NCBI RefSeq assembly: GCF_026167665.1 | Contig: NZ_CP098740.1 | Location: 1,550,001-1,614,000 of the forward strand | From: Streptomyces drozdowiczii | GTDB lineage: Bacteria > Actinomycetota > Actinomycetes > Streptomycetales > Streptomycetaceae | Length of the DNA: 64,000 bases | Direction of reading: 5' to 3' | Part shown: positions 22,018 through 30,666 of the stretch, piece after piece | Numbering within the stretch: position 1 is the first letter of the stretch | Layout of the letters: the number at the start of each line of letters is the position of its first letter | Program-made: the position numbers and the translations under genes | The notes under the pieces: model-generated | The model's database searches: none | What the model was told of the DNA's origin: nothing | What the model saw: the letters and a program-made list of their open reading frames with translations, nothing else

Positions 22018-23301
22018 CTACCGGCCGGTGTTGAACGTCAGCGCGGGCTTCGCGTTCCTGGCCAGGGTGTGCGCGAACTCCGGCCACCAGGCGCCGGCCG
22101 CCGGGTCCTCGCTTCCGTACTCCGGGTCGGCGGGGCCCGCCGTGCCCCGGTGGCAGGTGCCGTCCGATTCACCGATGGTCTTCACGTACAGGTACGCGTC
22201 GGCCAGGGGCTGCCCGGTGTCGGCGGTGGGCCGGACGCCGATGCCGCGCCCGGGGGCGTTGCACCAGGGCTCGGCGTCGGTGTACTTGCCCGCCGGGGGG
22301 ATCCAGGCGCCGAGGCCGTTGCGGCTGTTGTCCAGGACGTAGTGCGAGAGGTCCTCGAGCGGGGGCCGGCCCACCGTCCGGTCGAACCAGGCGTCGGTCC
22401 ACTTCCAGGTGGACGGGTCGTAGAAGTCCACCGCGTTGCCGGGCTGCCCGTCGTTGGGGGCGGACGGCGAGTAGTACTGGCTGGCGCAGGTGTCCGTCTT
22501 CCCGCGTGCCTCCTGCGGGCCTTCGGTGGTGTACCAGACGCACTTGGAGACCCAGGTGGCGTACCGGTTGAGCTGGTCGGTGGGCTGGTAGTTGGAGACG
22601 TTCAGGGCGAAGCCCTGCGTCTTGTCCAGGCCGGCCTCGATCAGCCGGCCGGCGAGTTCACCGACCGGCTGCCAGTTGCTGCTGCCGCCGTCGAGGTAGA
22701 CGGACGTCTTGGGCTTGGCCTCCATGAGGTCGACCGCGGTCCGGATGTTGGCGTACCGCTCCTCGGTCCGGGCGCCGTCCGCGTCGCCCTCGGGACACTC
22801 CTTGGGCAGCAGGGCCAGCCCGTCGGGCTCGACGATGACCGCGGCGCGGCCGGTGCCGATGCCGTCGGCCACGCCCTGGACCCAGGCGCGGTACTCCTCG
22901 GGGCTGTCCGCGCCGCCGGCCGAGTAGAAGCTGCAATCGCGTCCGGTGACGTTGTACAGGACGAACACCGGTACGGTGCCGGTCAGCCTGGCCGCCAGCA
23001 TCTTCTTCCGGACGACCTTCTCGATCTCGGCGGGTGTGCCGTAGTCCAGCCAGATCGCCTGCGGCCAGGAGGCCAACTTGGCCATTCGCACGGCGTCTTC
23101 GACCTTGCCCGCCTTGACGTCGGCGACCGCTTGCCGAGCGGCCCCGGCCTCGGGGTCGACGTAGAAGCGGGTGTTGCTGGGCAGCGTATGGCCGGCCGCC
23201 GCGGGGCCGGGCGAGGCAGCCGCCTCGCCACCGCCGCCCAGCGTGCCGGCGGCGAGCGCCGCGCAGGCGACCGAGACGAGCAACCGTCGCACTCTGCTCA
23301 T
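22018..23301 (-). CDS. Secreted GH6 cellulase
   Basis: 427-residue glycoside hydrolase family 6 enzyme (endoglucanase or cellobiohydrolase). It has a Sec signal peptide (MSRVRRLLVSVACAALAAGT, cleavage near residue 29). GH6 hallmarks are NVTGRDCSFYSAGG with the catalytic-acid Asp, VIVEPDGLALLP, and EPWCNAPGRGIG near the C-terminus. No carbohydrate-binding module is attached, so it is a stand-alone catalytic domain. A LacI operator lies 52 bp upstream, so it should be induced with the importer. Confidence 0.9.
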   Translation of the reverse strand: MSRVRRLLVSVACAALAAGTLGGGGEAAASPGPAAAGHTLPSNTRFYVDPEAGAARQAVADVKAGKVEDAVRMAKLASWPQAIWLDYGTPAEIEKVVRKKMLAARLTGTVPVFVLYNVTGRDCSFYSAGGADSPEEYRAWVQGVADGIGTGRAAVIVEPDGLALLPKECPEGDADGARTEERYANIRTAVDLMEAKPKTSVYLDGGSSNWQPVGELAGRLIEAGLDKTQGFALNVSNYQPTDQLNRYATWVSKCVWYTTEGPQEARGKTDTCASQYYSPSAPNDGQPGNAVDFYDPSTWKWTDAWFDRTVGRPPLEDLSHYVLDNSRNGLGAWIPPAGKYTDAEPWCNAPGRGIGVRPTADTGQPLADAYLYVKTIGESDGTCHRGTAGPADPEYGSEDPAAGAWWPEFAHTLARNAKPALTFNTGR

Positions 23302-23352
23302 GAGGTGAAGTCTCCTTTATGCCGGCTGATTCGCCGGCTCGGACACAGATTT

Positions 23353-23366
23353 TGGTAGCGCTTCCA
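23353..23366. promoter_or_regulatory. LacI operator upstream of GH6 gene
   Basis: tggtagcgcttcca lies 52 bp before the GH6 start and shares the agcgct core of the operators at 20525 and 20737. Confidence 0.65.
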
Positions 23367-23619
23367 GATGTGATTGAAGCCCAGCGCTTTCGTGGGCACA
23401 TGCTGAGGCCGACGTTACAGGCATGTCAATAGCCGTTCAGCGACTCGCCGCCCCACCGCCCCCGACCAGCCAGAACGGGATAAGAAGCGGCACGAGAGGG
23501 CACTTGACCAACCCGGGCGGCGCATCGCCAGCGGCCCTTCGGTGTGAACGGAAGGTTTCCTTCGTGATGCATCGAGGCACTCCGGCCTCTTGTCCGCCCG
23601 CTACGGCGCTGCTACTTTT

Positions 23620-23633
23620 TGGAAGCGTTCCCA
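23620..23633. promoter_or_regulatory. LacI operator upstream of GH16 gene
   Basis: tggaagcgttccca is a near-palindrome of the same family, 212 bp before the GH16 start. It links this gene to the same regulon. Confidence 0.6.
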
Positions 23634-23844
23634 GTCCCACCCGTTCACGGCGCACCACCCATGCGCCGTCGGGCCTGTACCGCACCGCGACTCCCGGTTC
23701 CCCCCACCGGTGGTGCACGGAAGATCGTGATTGACAGGTGCACGTCCCCTCACCACAGGCGTCCTGTCCCCGCACGGTTGTGTCGTCGGCGGACGCCGAA
23801 CCACTCCCCCCGCCTGCCGCATTCACGCCCCCAAGGAGGCAGCA

Positions 23845-24624
23845 ATGCAATCCCGCACGGCTTCTCGGCGGTCTCTCAAGTACCGCTGGCTACTCGCTCC
23901 ACTCGCCGCACTCGCGCTGACCCTCAACCCGATCTCCACCCCCGCGTACGCCGTCGGCGGCAGCTTCACCGACAACTTCGACTCCTACAACACGGGCCTC
24001 TGGAGCAAGTCCGACGGCTGGTCCAACGGCGGGATGTTCAACGCCGGCTGGCGCGCCGACCACACCTGGTTCAGCGGCGGTGTCATGGGCCAGAACCTCG
24101 ACACCGCGAGCTGCCCGTCCGGCTGTTCGGGCAAGCCCTACGCCTCCGGTGAGTACCGCACCAACGACCTGTACTCGTACGGCCGCTTCGAGGCCCGCCT
24201 CCAGGCGGTCAAGCGCGAAGGCACCGTGACCGGCTTCTTCACCTACACCGGCCCGAGCGACGGCCAGCCCTGGGACGAGATCGACGTCGAGATCCTCGGC
24301 AAGAACACCAACCAGATGCAGACCAACTACTTCACCAACGGCGTCGGCGGCCACGAGACCGTCATCAACCTCGGCTTCGACGCCTCCGCCGGATTCCACG
24401 ACTACGCCATCGAGTGGTGGAACCAGGGAACCATCAACTGGTTCGTGGACGGCAAGCTCGTCCACCAGGAGAACGGCTCACGCGGCGCACTCCCCACCCA
24501 CCCGATGCGCATCATGGCCAACCTGTGGCCCGGCACCGGCGTCGACAGCTGGCTCGGCCCGTTCAACTACCCGGGCACCCCGCTGACGGCCCGCTACGAC
24601 TGGATGAAGTACACCAAGTACTGA
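23845..24624 (+). CDS. Secreted GH16 beta-glucanase (lichenase-like)
   Basis: 259-residue extracellular glycosidase that should hydrolyse mixed-linkage or beta-1,3 glucans. The signal peptide ends near PAYA at residue 36. The GH16 catalytic signature is DEIDVEILG near residue 150, with flanking GTVTGFFTYTG and FHDYAIEWW. AAGGAGG lies 8 nt before the ATG. With GH6, the importer and the beta-glucosidase it completes a path from plant or cereal glucan to glucose. No binding module is present. Confidence 0.92.
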   Translation: MQSRTASRRSLKYRWLLAPLAALALTLNPISTPAYAVGGSFTDNFDSYNTGLWSKSDGWSNGGMFNAGWRADHTWFSGGVMGQNLDTASCPSGCSGKPYASGEYRTNDLYSYGRFEARLQAVKREGTVTGFFTYTGPSDGQPWDEIDVEILGKNTNQMQTNYFTNGVGGHETVINLGFDASAGFHDYAIEWWNQGTINWFVDGKLVHQENGSRGALPTHPMRIMANLWPGTGVDSWLGPFNYPGTPLTARYDWMKYTKY

Positions 24625-24642
24625 TCCGACCGAAGTGAAGTC

Positions 24643-24672
24643 ACCGCCGGGGAGCGACAGCTCCCCGGCGGT
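24643..24672. terminator. Hairpin terminator after GH16 gene
   Basis: A 13-bp perfect stem (accgccggggagc and its complement) with a GACA loop starts 18 bp after the stop codon. Confidence 0.8.
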
Positions 24673-24750
24673 TCCCAACCGGACCCAGCCCGGTGCGTGG
24701 GCTGGGTCCGGAATGGGAACGCAGGCGTCGAGCCCCTGCCTCGTCGAACG

Positions 24751-25143
24751 TCAGGAAACAGGGAACCAGGTCGCGAGGTGTTTGGCGATCGCCGGTACAT
24801 CGACGTTGTCCTGCGCGACTTCCTCGACGAACGGCCCGGCCACGGAAACGGGCGGCGGGGCGGCACTGGCGCTGACGCCGTTGAACCGCAGGAAGACACG
24901 CATGGCAAGCCAGGCGGTGCGCTTGTTGCCGTCGATCAGAGCGTGATTGCGGGCGACGGAGTGCAGCAGTGCCGCCGCCTTCTCGTGCAGCGTGGAATAC
25001 AGCTCGGCCCCGAACACGTTCGTCCGGGGCCGTTCGATCGCCGACACCAGCAGTCCCATGTCACGCACGCTGTGCCCCGTACCGTTGACCGTACGGGCGA
25101 TGGCCAGGATCTCGTCGACCTGGATGTAGCGCACGTCGGTCAC
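24751..25143 (-). CDS. doc: Doc/Fic-family toxin
   Basis: 130-residue death-on-curing type toxin. The Fic-fold motif HALIDGNKRTA lies at residues 67-77, matching the Doc form HxFx(D/N)GNKR. In the family, Doc inactivates elongation factor Tu by phosphorylation. The GTG start overlaps the antitoxin stop (GTGA), the usual antitoxin-first arrangement. The operon lies at the left edge of the repeat-bounded island and could help keep that DNA in the chromosome. Confidence 0.88.
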   Translation of the reverse strand: MTDVRYIQVDEILAIARTVNGTGHSVRDMGLLVSAIERPRTNVFGAELYSTLHEKAAALLHSVARNHALIDGNKRTAWLAMRVFLRFNGVSASAAPPPVSVAGPFVEEVAQDNVDVPAIAKHLATWFPVS

Positions 25144-25334
25144 TTCAGGTAGTCCAGGATCTCCGCATCGCTGTCCATCAGCTCGGCCAGGACGTCATCG
25201 ACCTTCAGCTCGGCCCGGTCCTGGGCGTCGCGGATGGCCTCGATGGCGAGTTCCTGCTTGCTGCGACCCTCCCGACGAGCCCGCTCGGTGAGCTTCGCGT
25301 CAAGGTCTTCGGGGAGCCGGAGTGTCATCGCCAT
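25140..25334 (-). CDS. Ribbon-helix-helix antitoxin of the Doc toxin
   Basis: 64-residue protein starting MAMTLRLPEDLDAKLTERAR, a ribbon-helix-helix DNA-binding N-terminus. An acidic C-terminal tail (LMDSDAEILDYL) probably wraps the toxin. The start at 25334 is set by the domain boundary; upstream in-frame residues look random. It should repress its own operon through the GATACC repeats immediately upstream. Confidence 0.85.
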   Translation of the reverse strand: MAMTLRLPEDLDAKLTERARREGRSKQELAIEAIRDAQDRAELKVDDVLAELMDSDAEILDYLK

Positions 25335-25342
25335 ACAGCAAT

Positions 25343-25380
25343 GATACCGGGCTGGTATCTGGGCGGCGAGGTGATACCAG
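25343..25380. promoter_or_regulatory. Likely antitoxin operator (GATACC repeats)
   Basis: gatacc-N5-ggtatc (25343-25359) plus a further tgatacc at 25372-25378 lie 9-44 bp upstream of the antitoxin start. This is typical of autoregulated toxin-antitoxin operons. Confidence 0.6.
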
Positions 25381-25422
25381 CCACTCAAGATCTCGGACCA
25401 CGAGCTGACCACCCGAAACGCA

Positions 25423-25500
25423 AAACGGCGGGTCAGCGGCCCTTCTCGACCGGCTCCAGAATCGCCACGCACTCCACACGATAAGTCATCGGGAAGACGT
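25423..25500 (-). pseudogene. TrmA-type RNA methyltransferase 3'-end remnant, copy 1 (direct repeat B)
   Basis: Read on the minus strand it gives VFPMTYRVECVAILEPVEKG and a stop, which resembles the C-terminus of actinobacterial TrmA/RumA-type 23S rRNA or tRNA uracil methyltransferases. No further methyltransferase sequence lies upstream of it. The same 78 bp recur at 51109-51186 in the same orientation with about 90% identity. Gene 3' ends kept as short repeats are typical of integration-site duplication. Confidence 0.6.
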
Positions 25501-25530
25501 CACGCGAACCTGAGACCCTCATAGTCGCAG

Positions 25531-25716
25531 GTCAACGCGCTTCTGCGCCCGCTCCGAGCACCCTTTCTGCGGGCCCGGAGCGTCAAACGAGCGTCATGGC
25601 CATCAGGGAACACGCTTCTCCGGACCTCAACGTCTTCCACAAGCAGACCACCCACTCCCCTGAGTCATTAGGTCATCTGCCGTGCCTGCCGTTCATCACT
25701 CTCCCTGCCATGCAGC
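25531..25716 (+). repeat. Direct repeat A, left copy, bounding the biosynthetic cluster
   Basis: About 185 bp recur at 43943-44127 in the same orientation at roughly 85% identity, e.g. cctcaacgtcttccacaagc in both copies. The left copy ends 13 bp before the galE stop. The copies enclose the whole cluster from galE to the sulfotransferase gene. No coding sequence is evident in it. Confidence 0.8.
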
Positions 25717-25729
25717 TCCGGACGTCCAG

Positions 25730-26719
25730 TCAGTGGCCGGTGGACTCCTTCACTGCAGTCGCCTGAGCGAAATCCCACGCATCCTGGATCATCTCCGACA
25801 GATTCGAGCGGCGCGGCACCCATCCCAGCCTTTCTCGGGCACGGGCGGAAGAAGCGACGAGTGTCGCGGGGTCGCCGGGTCGGCGCGAGACGACGACTTC
25901 GGGGATGGGGTGGCCCGTCACCTTGCGGGCCACGGCAATCACCTCGCGTACGGAAAAGCCGTTGCCGTTGCCGAGGTTGCAGACCAGGTGCTCCCCGGGC
26001 GCGGCGGCGTCGAGAGCAAGCAGATGGGCGTCAGCGAGATCGGAAACATGGATGTAGTCGCGGACACATGTGCCATCAGGTGTTGCGTAGTCGTCTCCGT
26101 AGATGGAGATCGCCTCCCGCCGCCCCTGCGCGACCTGCAGCACCAGAGGTATGAGGTGCGATTCCGGATCGTGGCGCTCTCCGTGGGAGGCGACCGCCCC
26201 CGCGACATTGAAATATCGCAGTGACACCGCTGCGAGGCCACACGCGGCGCTCTCACCGGCGATCATGTGATCCACCGCGAGTTTGGAGGCGCCGTACGGA
26301 TTCACGGGGGCAGTCGGGGTGCGGGTCGAGATCACACCGGCTGTCGGCTCCCCGTACACGGCACAGGTGGAAGAGGCCACAAGTTTGCGTACGCCCGCAC
26401 CACGCATGGCCGCCAGCAGGGCGAAAGTCCCGAGAACGTTCGTATCCCAGTACTTCTCCGGATTGACCATCGATTCACCGACCTCGGCGACCGCGGCGAA
26501 GTGCATCACGACCGCGTAGGAGGGGTCGAGCACCTCCGCGGCCTCCTGAATGCGACCCTTGACGAATTCGGCACCGGATGGTACAGCTTCACGGAAACCG
26601 GTGGACAGGTCGTCCAGTACGGTCACCCGGTGTCCGGTCTCGACCAGACGTGCGGCAACGACGGAACCTATGTATCCGGCTCCGCCGGTCACCAGCACCC
26701 GCCCTCGTTCCTTGCTCAT
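25730..26719 (-). CDS. galE: UDP-glucose 4-epimerase or related UDP-sugar 4-epimerase
   Basis: 329-residue extended SDR enzyme with the GalE signature. The NAD-binding TGGAGYIGS lies at residues 11-19, SSTCAVYG before the catalytic pair, and Tyr142/Lys146 in YGASK. It interconverts UDP-glucose and UDP-galactose or the corresponding pentoses. It is divergent from the valyl-tRNA synthetase gene and lies inside the repeat-bounded cassette with a UDP-glucuronate decarboxylase-like gene. A role in making the nucleotide sugar for the two glycosyltransferases is therefore likely. Confidence 0.88.
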   Translation of the reverse strand: MSKERGRVLVTGGAGYIGSVVAARLVETGHRVTVLDDLSTGFREAVPSGAEFVKGRIQEAAEVLDPSYAVVMHFAAVAEVGESMVNPEKYWDTNVLGTFALLAAMRGAGVRKLVASSTCAVYGEPTAGVISTRTPTAPVNPYGASKLAVDHMIAGESAACGLAAVSLRYFNVAGAVASHGERHDPESHLIPLVLQVAQGRREAISIYGDDYATPDGTCVRDYIHVSDLADAHLLALDAAAPGEHLVCNLGNGNGFSVREVIAVARKVTGHPIPEVVVSRRPGDPATLVASSARARERLGWVPRRSNLSEMIQDAWDFAQATAVKESTGH

Positions 26720-26919
26720 GTGCGCGTCGCCTCTCTCGCCTAAGGTCTTCCGCAGCGATATCCCGGACAGCTGCTCGCTCCTGGCCCCCTACACTGGACG
26801 GAGGGCCGAGTTGCAGCTCATCAGTATCACTGGCGAGCCCGACCGGAGCGATCGCCTTCAAAGGCGTGGTCCTCCCGCTCGCCTCAAGCTGTGGAACTGA
26901 CTGGGAAGGGTGTGTCGAC

Positions 26920-29490
26920 ATGACGCGCTATGGCTCTCCGCTGCCGGACAAGCCTTCGCTCGACGGGTTGGAATCGAAGTGGTCGTCGTTCTGGGGTGAG
27001 GCGGACGTTTACCGTTTCGCCCGGCCCGGAAGCCGTGACGCCGTGTTCTCGATCGACACCCCGCCGCCCACGGTCAGCGGCTCGCTCCATGTCGGCCACG
27101 TCTTCAGCTACACCCACACGGACATCGTCGCCCGCTTCCAGCGCATGCGCGGCAAGCACGTCTTCTACCCGATGGGCTGGGATGACAACGGGCTGCCGAC
27201 CGAGCGCCGCGTGCAGAACTACTACGGCGTACGCTGCGACCCGTCACTCCCCTACGACCCGGAGTTCACCGCCCCGACGCCGATCGCCGAGCGGACAGGC
27301 AAGGACAAGAAGGCGCCGGCGGTCAGCATCTCCCGCCAGAACTTCGTCGAATTGTGCGAGAAGCTCACCGCTGAGGACGAGCTTGTCTTCGAGGAGCTGT
27401 GGCGCAAACTCGGACTCTCCGTCGACTGGTCCATGCAGTACACGACGATCGGCAAGGAGGCACAGCGCGTCGCGCAGACGTCCTTCCTCCGCCTGGTCCA
27501 GCGAGGAGAGGCCTACCAGTCCGAAGCACCCACTATGTGGGATGTCTCCTTCCGGACCGCGGTGGCCAATGCCGAGGTGGTCGAGAAGGACGTTTCGGGT
27601 GCGTACCACCGCGTGGCGTTCAAGCACGGCACCGAGGACGTGCACATCGAGACGACCCGTCCCGAGCTGCTGCCCGCCTGCGTGGCCCTGGTGGCACACC
27701 CGGACGACGAGCGCTACCGGTCCCTCGTGGGCCAGGAAGTCACGTCGCCTCTGTTCGGGGTCCGCGTGCCGGTCGTCGCCCATCACGCCGCCGACCCCGA
27801 GAAGGGCAGCGGCATCGCCATGATCTGCACCTTCGGTGACGCGACCGACGTCATGTGGTGGCGTGAGCTGAAGCTCCCGACCCGCACCGTCATCGGCCGT
27901 GACGGCCGGCTGCTGCCGCTGGACTTCAGCGAGCTGCCGACCGCGGACGCTGCGGGCGCCCAGGACCTTTACGACCGGATCGTCGGCAAGACGGTGCATA
28001 CTGCTCGGGAGATCCTCGTCGAGGAGCTGCGTGGCACCGGCGGCCTGGTCGGCAACCCCCGGCCGACCACTCGTGCGGTCAAGTTCTTCGAGAAGGGCGA
28101 CAAGCCGCTCGAGGTCGTCAGCAGCCGGCAGTGGTTCATCAAGACCGTCCAGCACCGCGAGCAGCTGCTTGCCAACGGCGCCGAGATCGTCTGGCACCCG
28201 GCGCACATGCAGTCGCGCTACAACGACTGGGTGCAAGGGCTGAACATCGACTGGCTGATCAGCCGGCAGCGCTTCTTCGGTGTGCCGTTCCCTCTGTGGT
28301 ACGCCCTCGACGAGGCCGGGCAGCCCGACTACCGGGCTCCGATCCTTCCCGACGAGTCGGTCCTTCCGATCGACCCGTCCAGCGACTGCCCGCCCGGGTT
28401 CACCGAGGACCAGCGGGACAAGCCGAACGGCTTCATGGGCGAACCCGACGTCATGGACACCTGGGCCACCTCGTCGCTGAGCCCCCAGCTGGCCTCCGGC
28501 TGGCTGTCCGACCCGGAGCTCTACAGCCAGGTGTACCCGATGGACCTGCGCCCCCAGGGGCACGACATCATCCGTACGTGGCTGTTCACCACGGTCGTGC
28601 GCTCCCAGCTCGAAGCGAACACCACTCCGTGGAAGCACGCCGCCCTCTCCGGGTGGATCCTCGATCCCGACCGCAAAAAGATGTCCAAGTCCCAGGGGAA
28701 CGTGGTCACCCCCGGGCATCTGCTCGACGAGTACGGCGCCGATGCGGTCCGGTACTGGGCGGCCAGCGGACGCCCTGGTACGGATACCGCTTTCGACCCG
28801 CAGCAGATGAAGATCGGCCGGCGTCTGGCCATGAAGCTGCTCAACGCGAGCAAGTTCGTACTTTCGCTGCCTGCGCCGAGTGCCGGGGCGAAGGCAACGG
28901 AGCCGCTCGACAAGGCGCTTCTCGCCAAGCTGGCGGCAACGACGGAGGACGCCACAAAGGCGCTCGAAGGCTTCGACTACACGACGGCCCTGGACGCCAT
29001 CGAGCGGTTCTTCTGGTTCTTCTGCGACTACTACGTCGAACTGGTCAAGGAGCGGTCCTACGGCAAGGGCTCCGAGGAAGGCGCGGAATCGGCCCGGGCC
29101 ACACTACGGCGCGCCCTCGACATCGTCACCAGGATGTTCGCCCCCGTCCTCCCTTACACGGCGGAGGAGACGTGGTCGTGGACCCACGAGTCGACCGTGC
29201 ACCTGACCTCGTGGCCGACGAGCGCGGACCTGTGGGAGACGGCCTCCGGCACACGCCCGGAGCTTGCCGAGGCCGCCGCTTCCGCCATCGCCATCATCCG
29301 GCGCGCCAAGTCCACCGCGAAGGTCTCGATGCGGGCCGAGGTCGCCCGTGCCGTGGTTAAGGCGCCTGCCGCCGTACTGGACGACGTCCGGCTCGTCGCC
29401 GCCGATATCCAGGCGGCCGGGGTCGTGTCCGAGTTGGCCTTCCAGAACACCGAGGGCGGCGAGCTCACGGTCGAAGTCGACCTGGCCTGA
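26920..29490 (+). CDS. valS: Valyl-tRNA synthetase (probably an extra copy)
   Basis: 856-residue class I aminoacyl-tRNA synthetase charging tRNA-Val with valine. The HIGH box is HVGH at residues 57-60, and the KMSKS loop is intact (KKMSKSQGN, about residue 586). The CP1 editing domain has TTRPELLPACVALVAHPDD and GSGIAMICTFGDATDV. It lacks the long C-terminal coiled coil of the common bacterial ValRS. The neighbour folC, usual for the Streptomyces housekeeping copy, is absent. It lies within a biosynthetic cassette, so I infer a second copy serving self-resistance or tRNA-dependent biosynthesis. The ATG at 26920 has AAGGG 9 nt upstream. Confidence 0.93.
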   Translation: MTRYGSPLPDKPSLDGLESKWSSFWGEADVYRFARPGSRDAVFSIDTPPPTVSGSLHVGHVFSYTHTDIVARFQRMRGKHVFYPMGWDDNGLPTERRVQNYYGVRCDPSLPYDPEFTAPTPIAERTGKDKKAPAVSISRQNFVELCEKLTAEDELVFEELWRKLGLSVDWSMQYTTIGKEAQRVAQTSFLRLVQRGEAYQSEAPTMWDVSFRTAVANAEVVEKDVSGAYHRVAFKHGTEDVHIETTRPELLPACVALVAHPDDERYRSLVGQEVTSPLFGVRVPVVAHHAADPEKGSGIAMICTFGDATDVMWWRELKLPTRTVIGRDGRLLPLDFSELPTADAAGAQDLYDRIVGKTVHTAREILVEELRGTGGLVGNPRPTTRAVKFFEKGDKPLEVVSSRQWFIKTVQHREQLLANGAEIVWHPAHMQSRYNDWVQGLNIDWLISRQRFFGVPFPLWYALDEAGQPDYRAPILPDESVLPIDPSSDCPPGFTEDQRDKPNGFMGEPDVMDTWATSSLSPQLASGWLSDPELYSQVYPMDLRPQGHDIIRTWLFTTVVRSQLEANTTPWKHAALSGWILDPDRKKMSKSQGNVVTPGHLLDEYGADAVRYWAASGRPGTDTAFDPQQMKIGRRLAMKLLNASKFVLSLPAPSAGAKATEPLDKALLAKLAATTEDATKALEGFDYTTALDAIERFFWFFCDYYVELVKERSYGKGSEEGAESARATLRRALDIVTRMFAPVLPYTAEETWSWTHESTVHLTSWPTSADLWETASGTRPELAEAAASAIAIIRRAKSTAKVSMRAEVARAVVKAPAAVLDDVRLVAADIQAAGVVSELAFQNTEGGELTVEVDLA

Positions 29491-29511
29491 CCGCATCAGC
29501 ATCCATGAATC

Positions 29512-29542
29512 CGTGCCCTGCCGGGCCCTCCGGCAGGGCACG
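29512..29542 (+). terminator. Intrinsic terminator after valS
   Basis: A 13-bp stem (cgtgccctgccgg/ccggcagggcacg) with a 5-nt loop is followed by gccttttc, a short T run unusual in this GC-rich DNA. It separates valS from the downstream operon. Confidence 0.85.
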
Positions 29543-29693
29543 GCCTTTTCCCGGAACGACCGTTGGCGCCCCCGTTGCCCAGCCTTTCCGAGCACGCGCA
29601 CATGCCGCTGACAAGCTGCTTTTTACCCAGGCAAGTTGATGAGCCGTCGGTTATGCTCGCACCGTTCGAACACCTGATGCCAACGGGGGCGAA

Positions 29694-30665
29694 GTGAGAA
29701 GAGCGGTCATCACGGGCGGAGCCGGGTTCCTTGGTTCGCACCTGTGCGAACGTCTGCTGGGTTCGGGCTACGAGGTCGTCTGCCTCGACAACTTCCTCAC
29801 GAGCGAGCCGGGAAACATCGCCCATCTGATGGGCCATGAATCCTTCAGGCTCACCCGCACTGACGTCACCGGATACATCCATGTGGTCGGGGACGTGGAC
29901 GTCGTACTCCACTTCGCGTCCCCCGCGTCGCCCATCGACTACCTCCAACTGCCCATCGAGACCCTCAAGGTGGGGTCCATCGGGACCATGCACGCACTGG
30001 GGCTCGCGAAGGAGAAGGGTGCCCGCTTCCTGCTGGCGTCCACCTCGGAGGTGTACGGCGACCCGCAGACCCACCCCCAGCCGGAGGACTACTGGGGGCA
30101 CGTCAATCCCGTCGGGCCTCGCGGCGTCTACGACGAGGCCAAGCGATTCGCCGAAGCGATGACTACGGCCTACCGCACCCATCACGGGCTCGACACCGCG
30201 ATCGTCAGGATCTTCAACACCTACGGGCCCAGGATGCGTGCCCACGACGGCCGGGCCATCCCGACCTTCATCCGGCAAGCCTTGGCCGGCGAGCCCATCA
30301 CCGTGTCCGGAGACGGCAGCCAGACCCGTTCGGTGTGTTACGTGGACGACCTCGTCAGAGGGCTGATTCAGTTCGTGGAGTCGGACGGCCACGGGCCCAT
30401 GAACCTGGGCAATCCCCACGAACTGTCCATCCTGGAGCTCGCGCGCGAGGTGAAGCGGCTCACCGGTTCGGTATCGCCCATCGAGTTCATCGCCAAGCCT
30501 CAGGACGACCCCATGATCCGGCGTCCTGACATCAGTCTCGCAACGAGAAACCTCTCGTGGAAGCCGCAGGTGCCTCTTGAGGAGGGCCTTACCCGGACCA
30601 TCGAATGGTTTCGCGGGCAGGCGCCTACGGAGGAAGGGGCTCTGGGACGGGTTGCCGCGCTCTGA
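29694..30665 (+). CDS. UDP-glucuronate decarboxylase-like NAD-dependent epimerase/dehydratase
   Basis: 323-residue extended SDR with TGGAGFLGS at residues 7-15, STSEVYGDP near 117, and Tyr146/Lys150 in GVYDEAK. The segment [20 protein letters not shown] and the C-terminal [22 protein letters not shown] are characteristic of UDP-xylose synthases, which make UDP-xylose from UDP-glucuronate. A dTDP-glucose 4,6-dehydratase function is less likely. With the nearby GalE-type enzyme, UDP-xylose or UDP-arabinose could be the donor for the cluster's glycosyltransferases. GTG start. Confidence 0.85.
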   Translation: MRRAVITGGAGFLGSHLCERLLGSGYEVVCLDNFLTSEPGNIAHLMGHESFRLTRTDVTGYIHVVGDVDVVLHFASPASPIDYLQLPIETLKVGSIGTMHALGLAKEKGARFLLASTSEVYGDPQTHPQPEDYWGHVNPVGPRGVYDEAKRFAEAMTTAYRTHHGLDTAIVRIFNTYGPRMRAHDGRAIPTFIRQALAGEPITVSGDGSQTRSVCYVDDLVRGLIQFVESDGHGPMNLGNPHELSILELAREVKRLTGSVSPIEFIAKPQDDPMIRRPDISLATRNLSWKPQVPLEEGLTRTIEWFRGQAPTEEGALGRVAAL

Positions 30666-30666
30666 C

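Noticed and set aside
26720..26919. T-box or other riboswitch upstream of valS
   Set aside because: No specifier-loop or antiterminator-type sequence (such as the tggnacc-type T-box core) was visible in the 200-bp leader.
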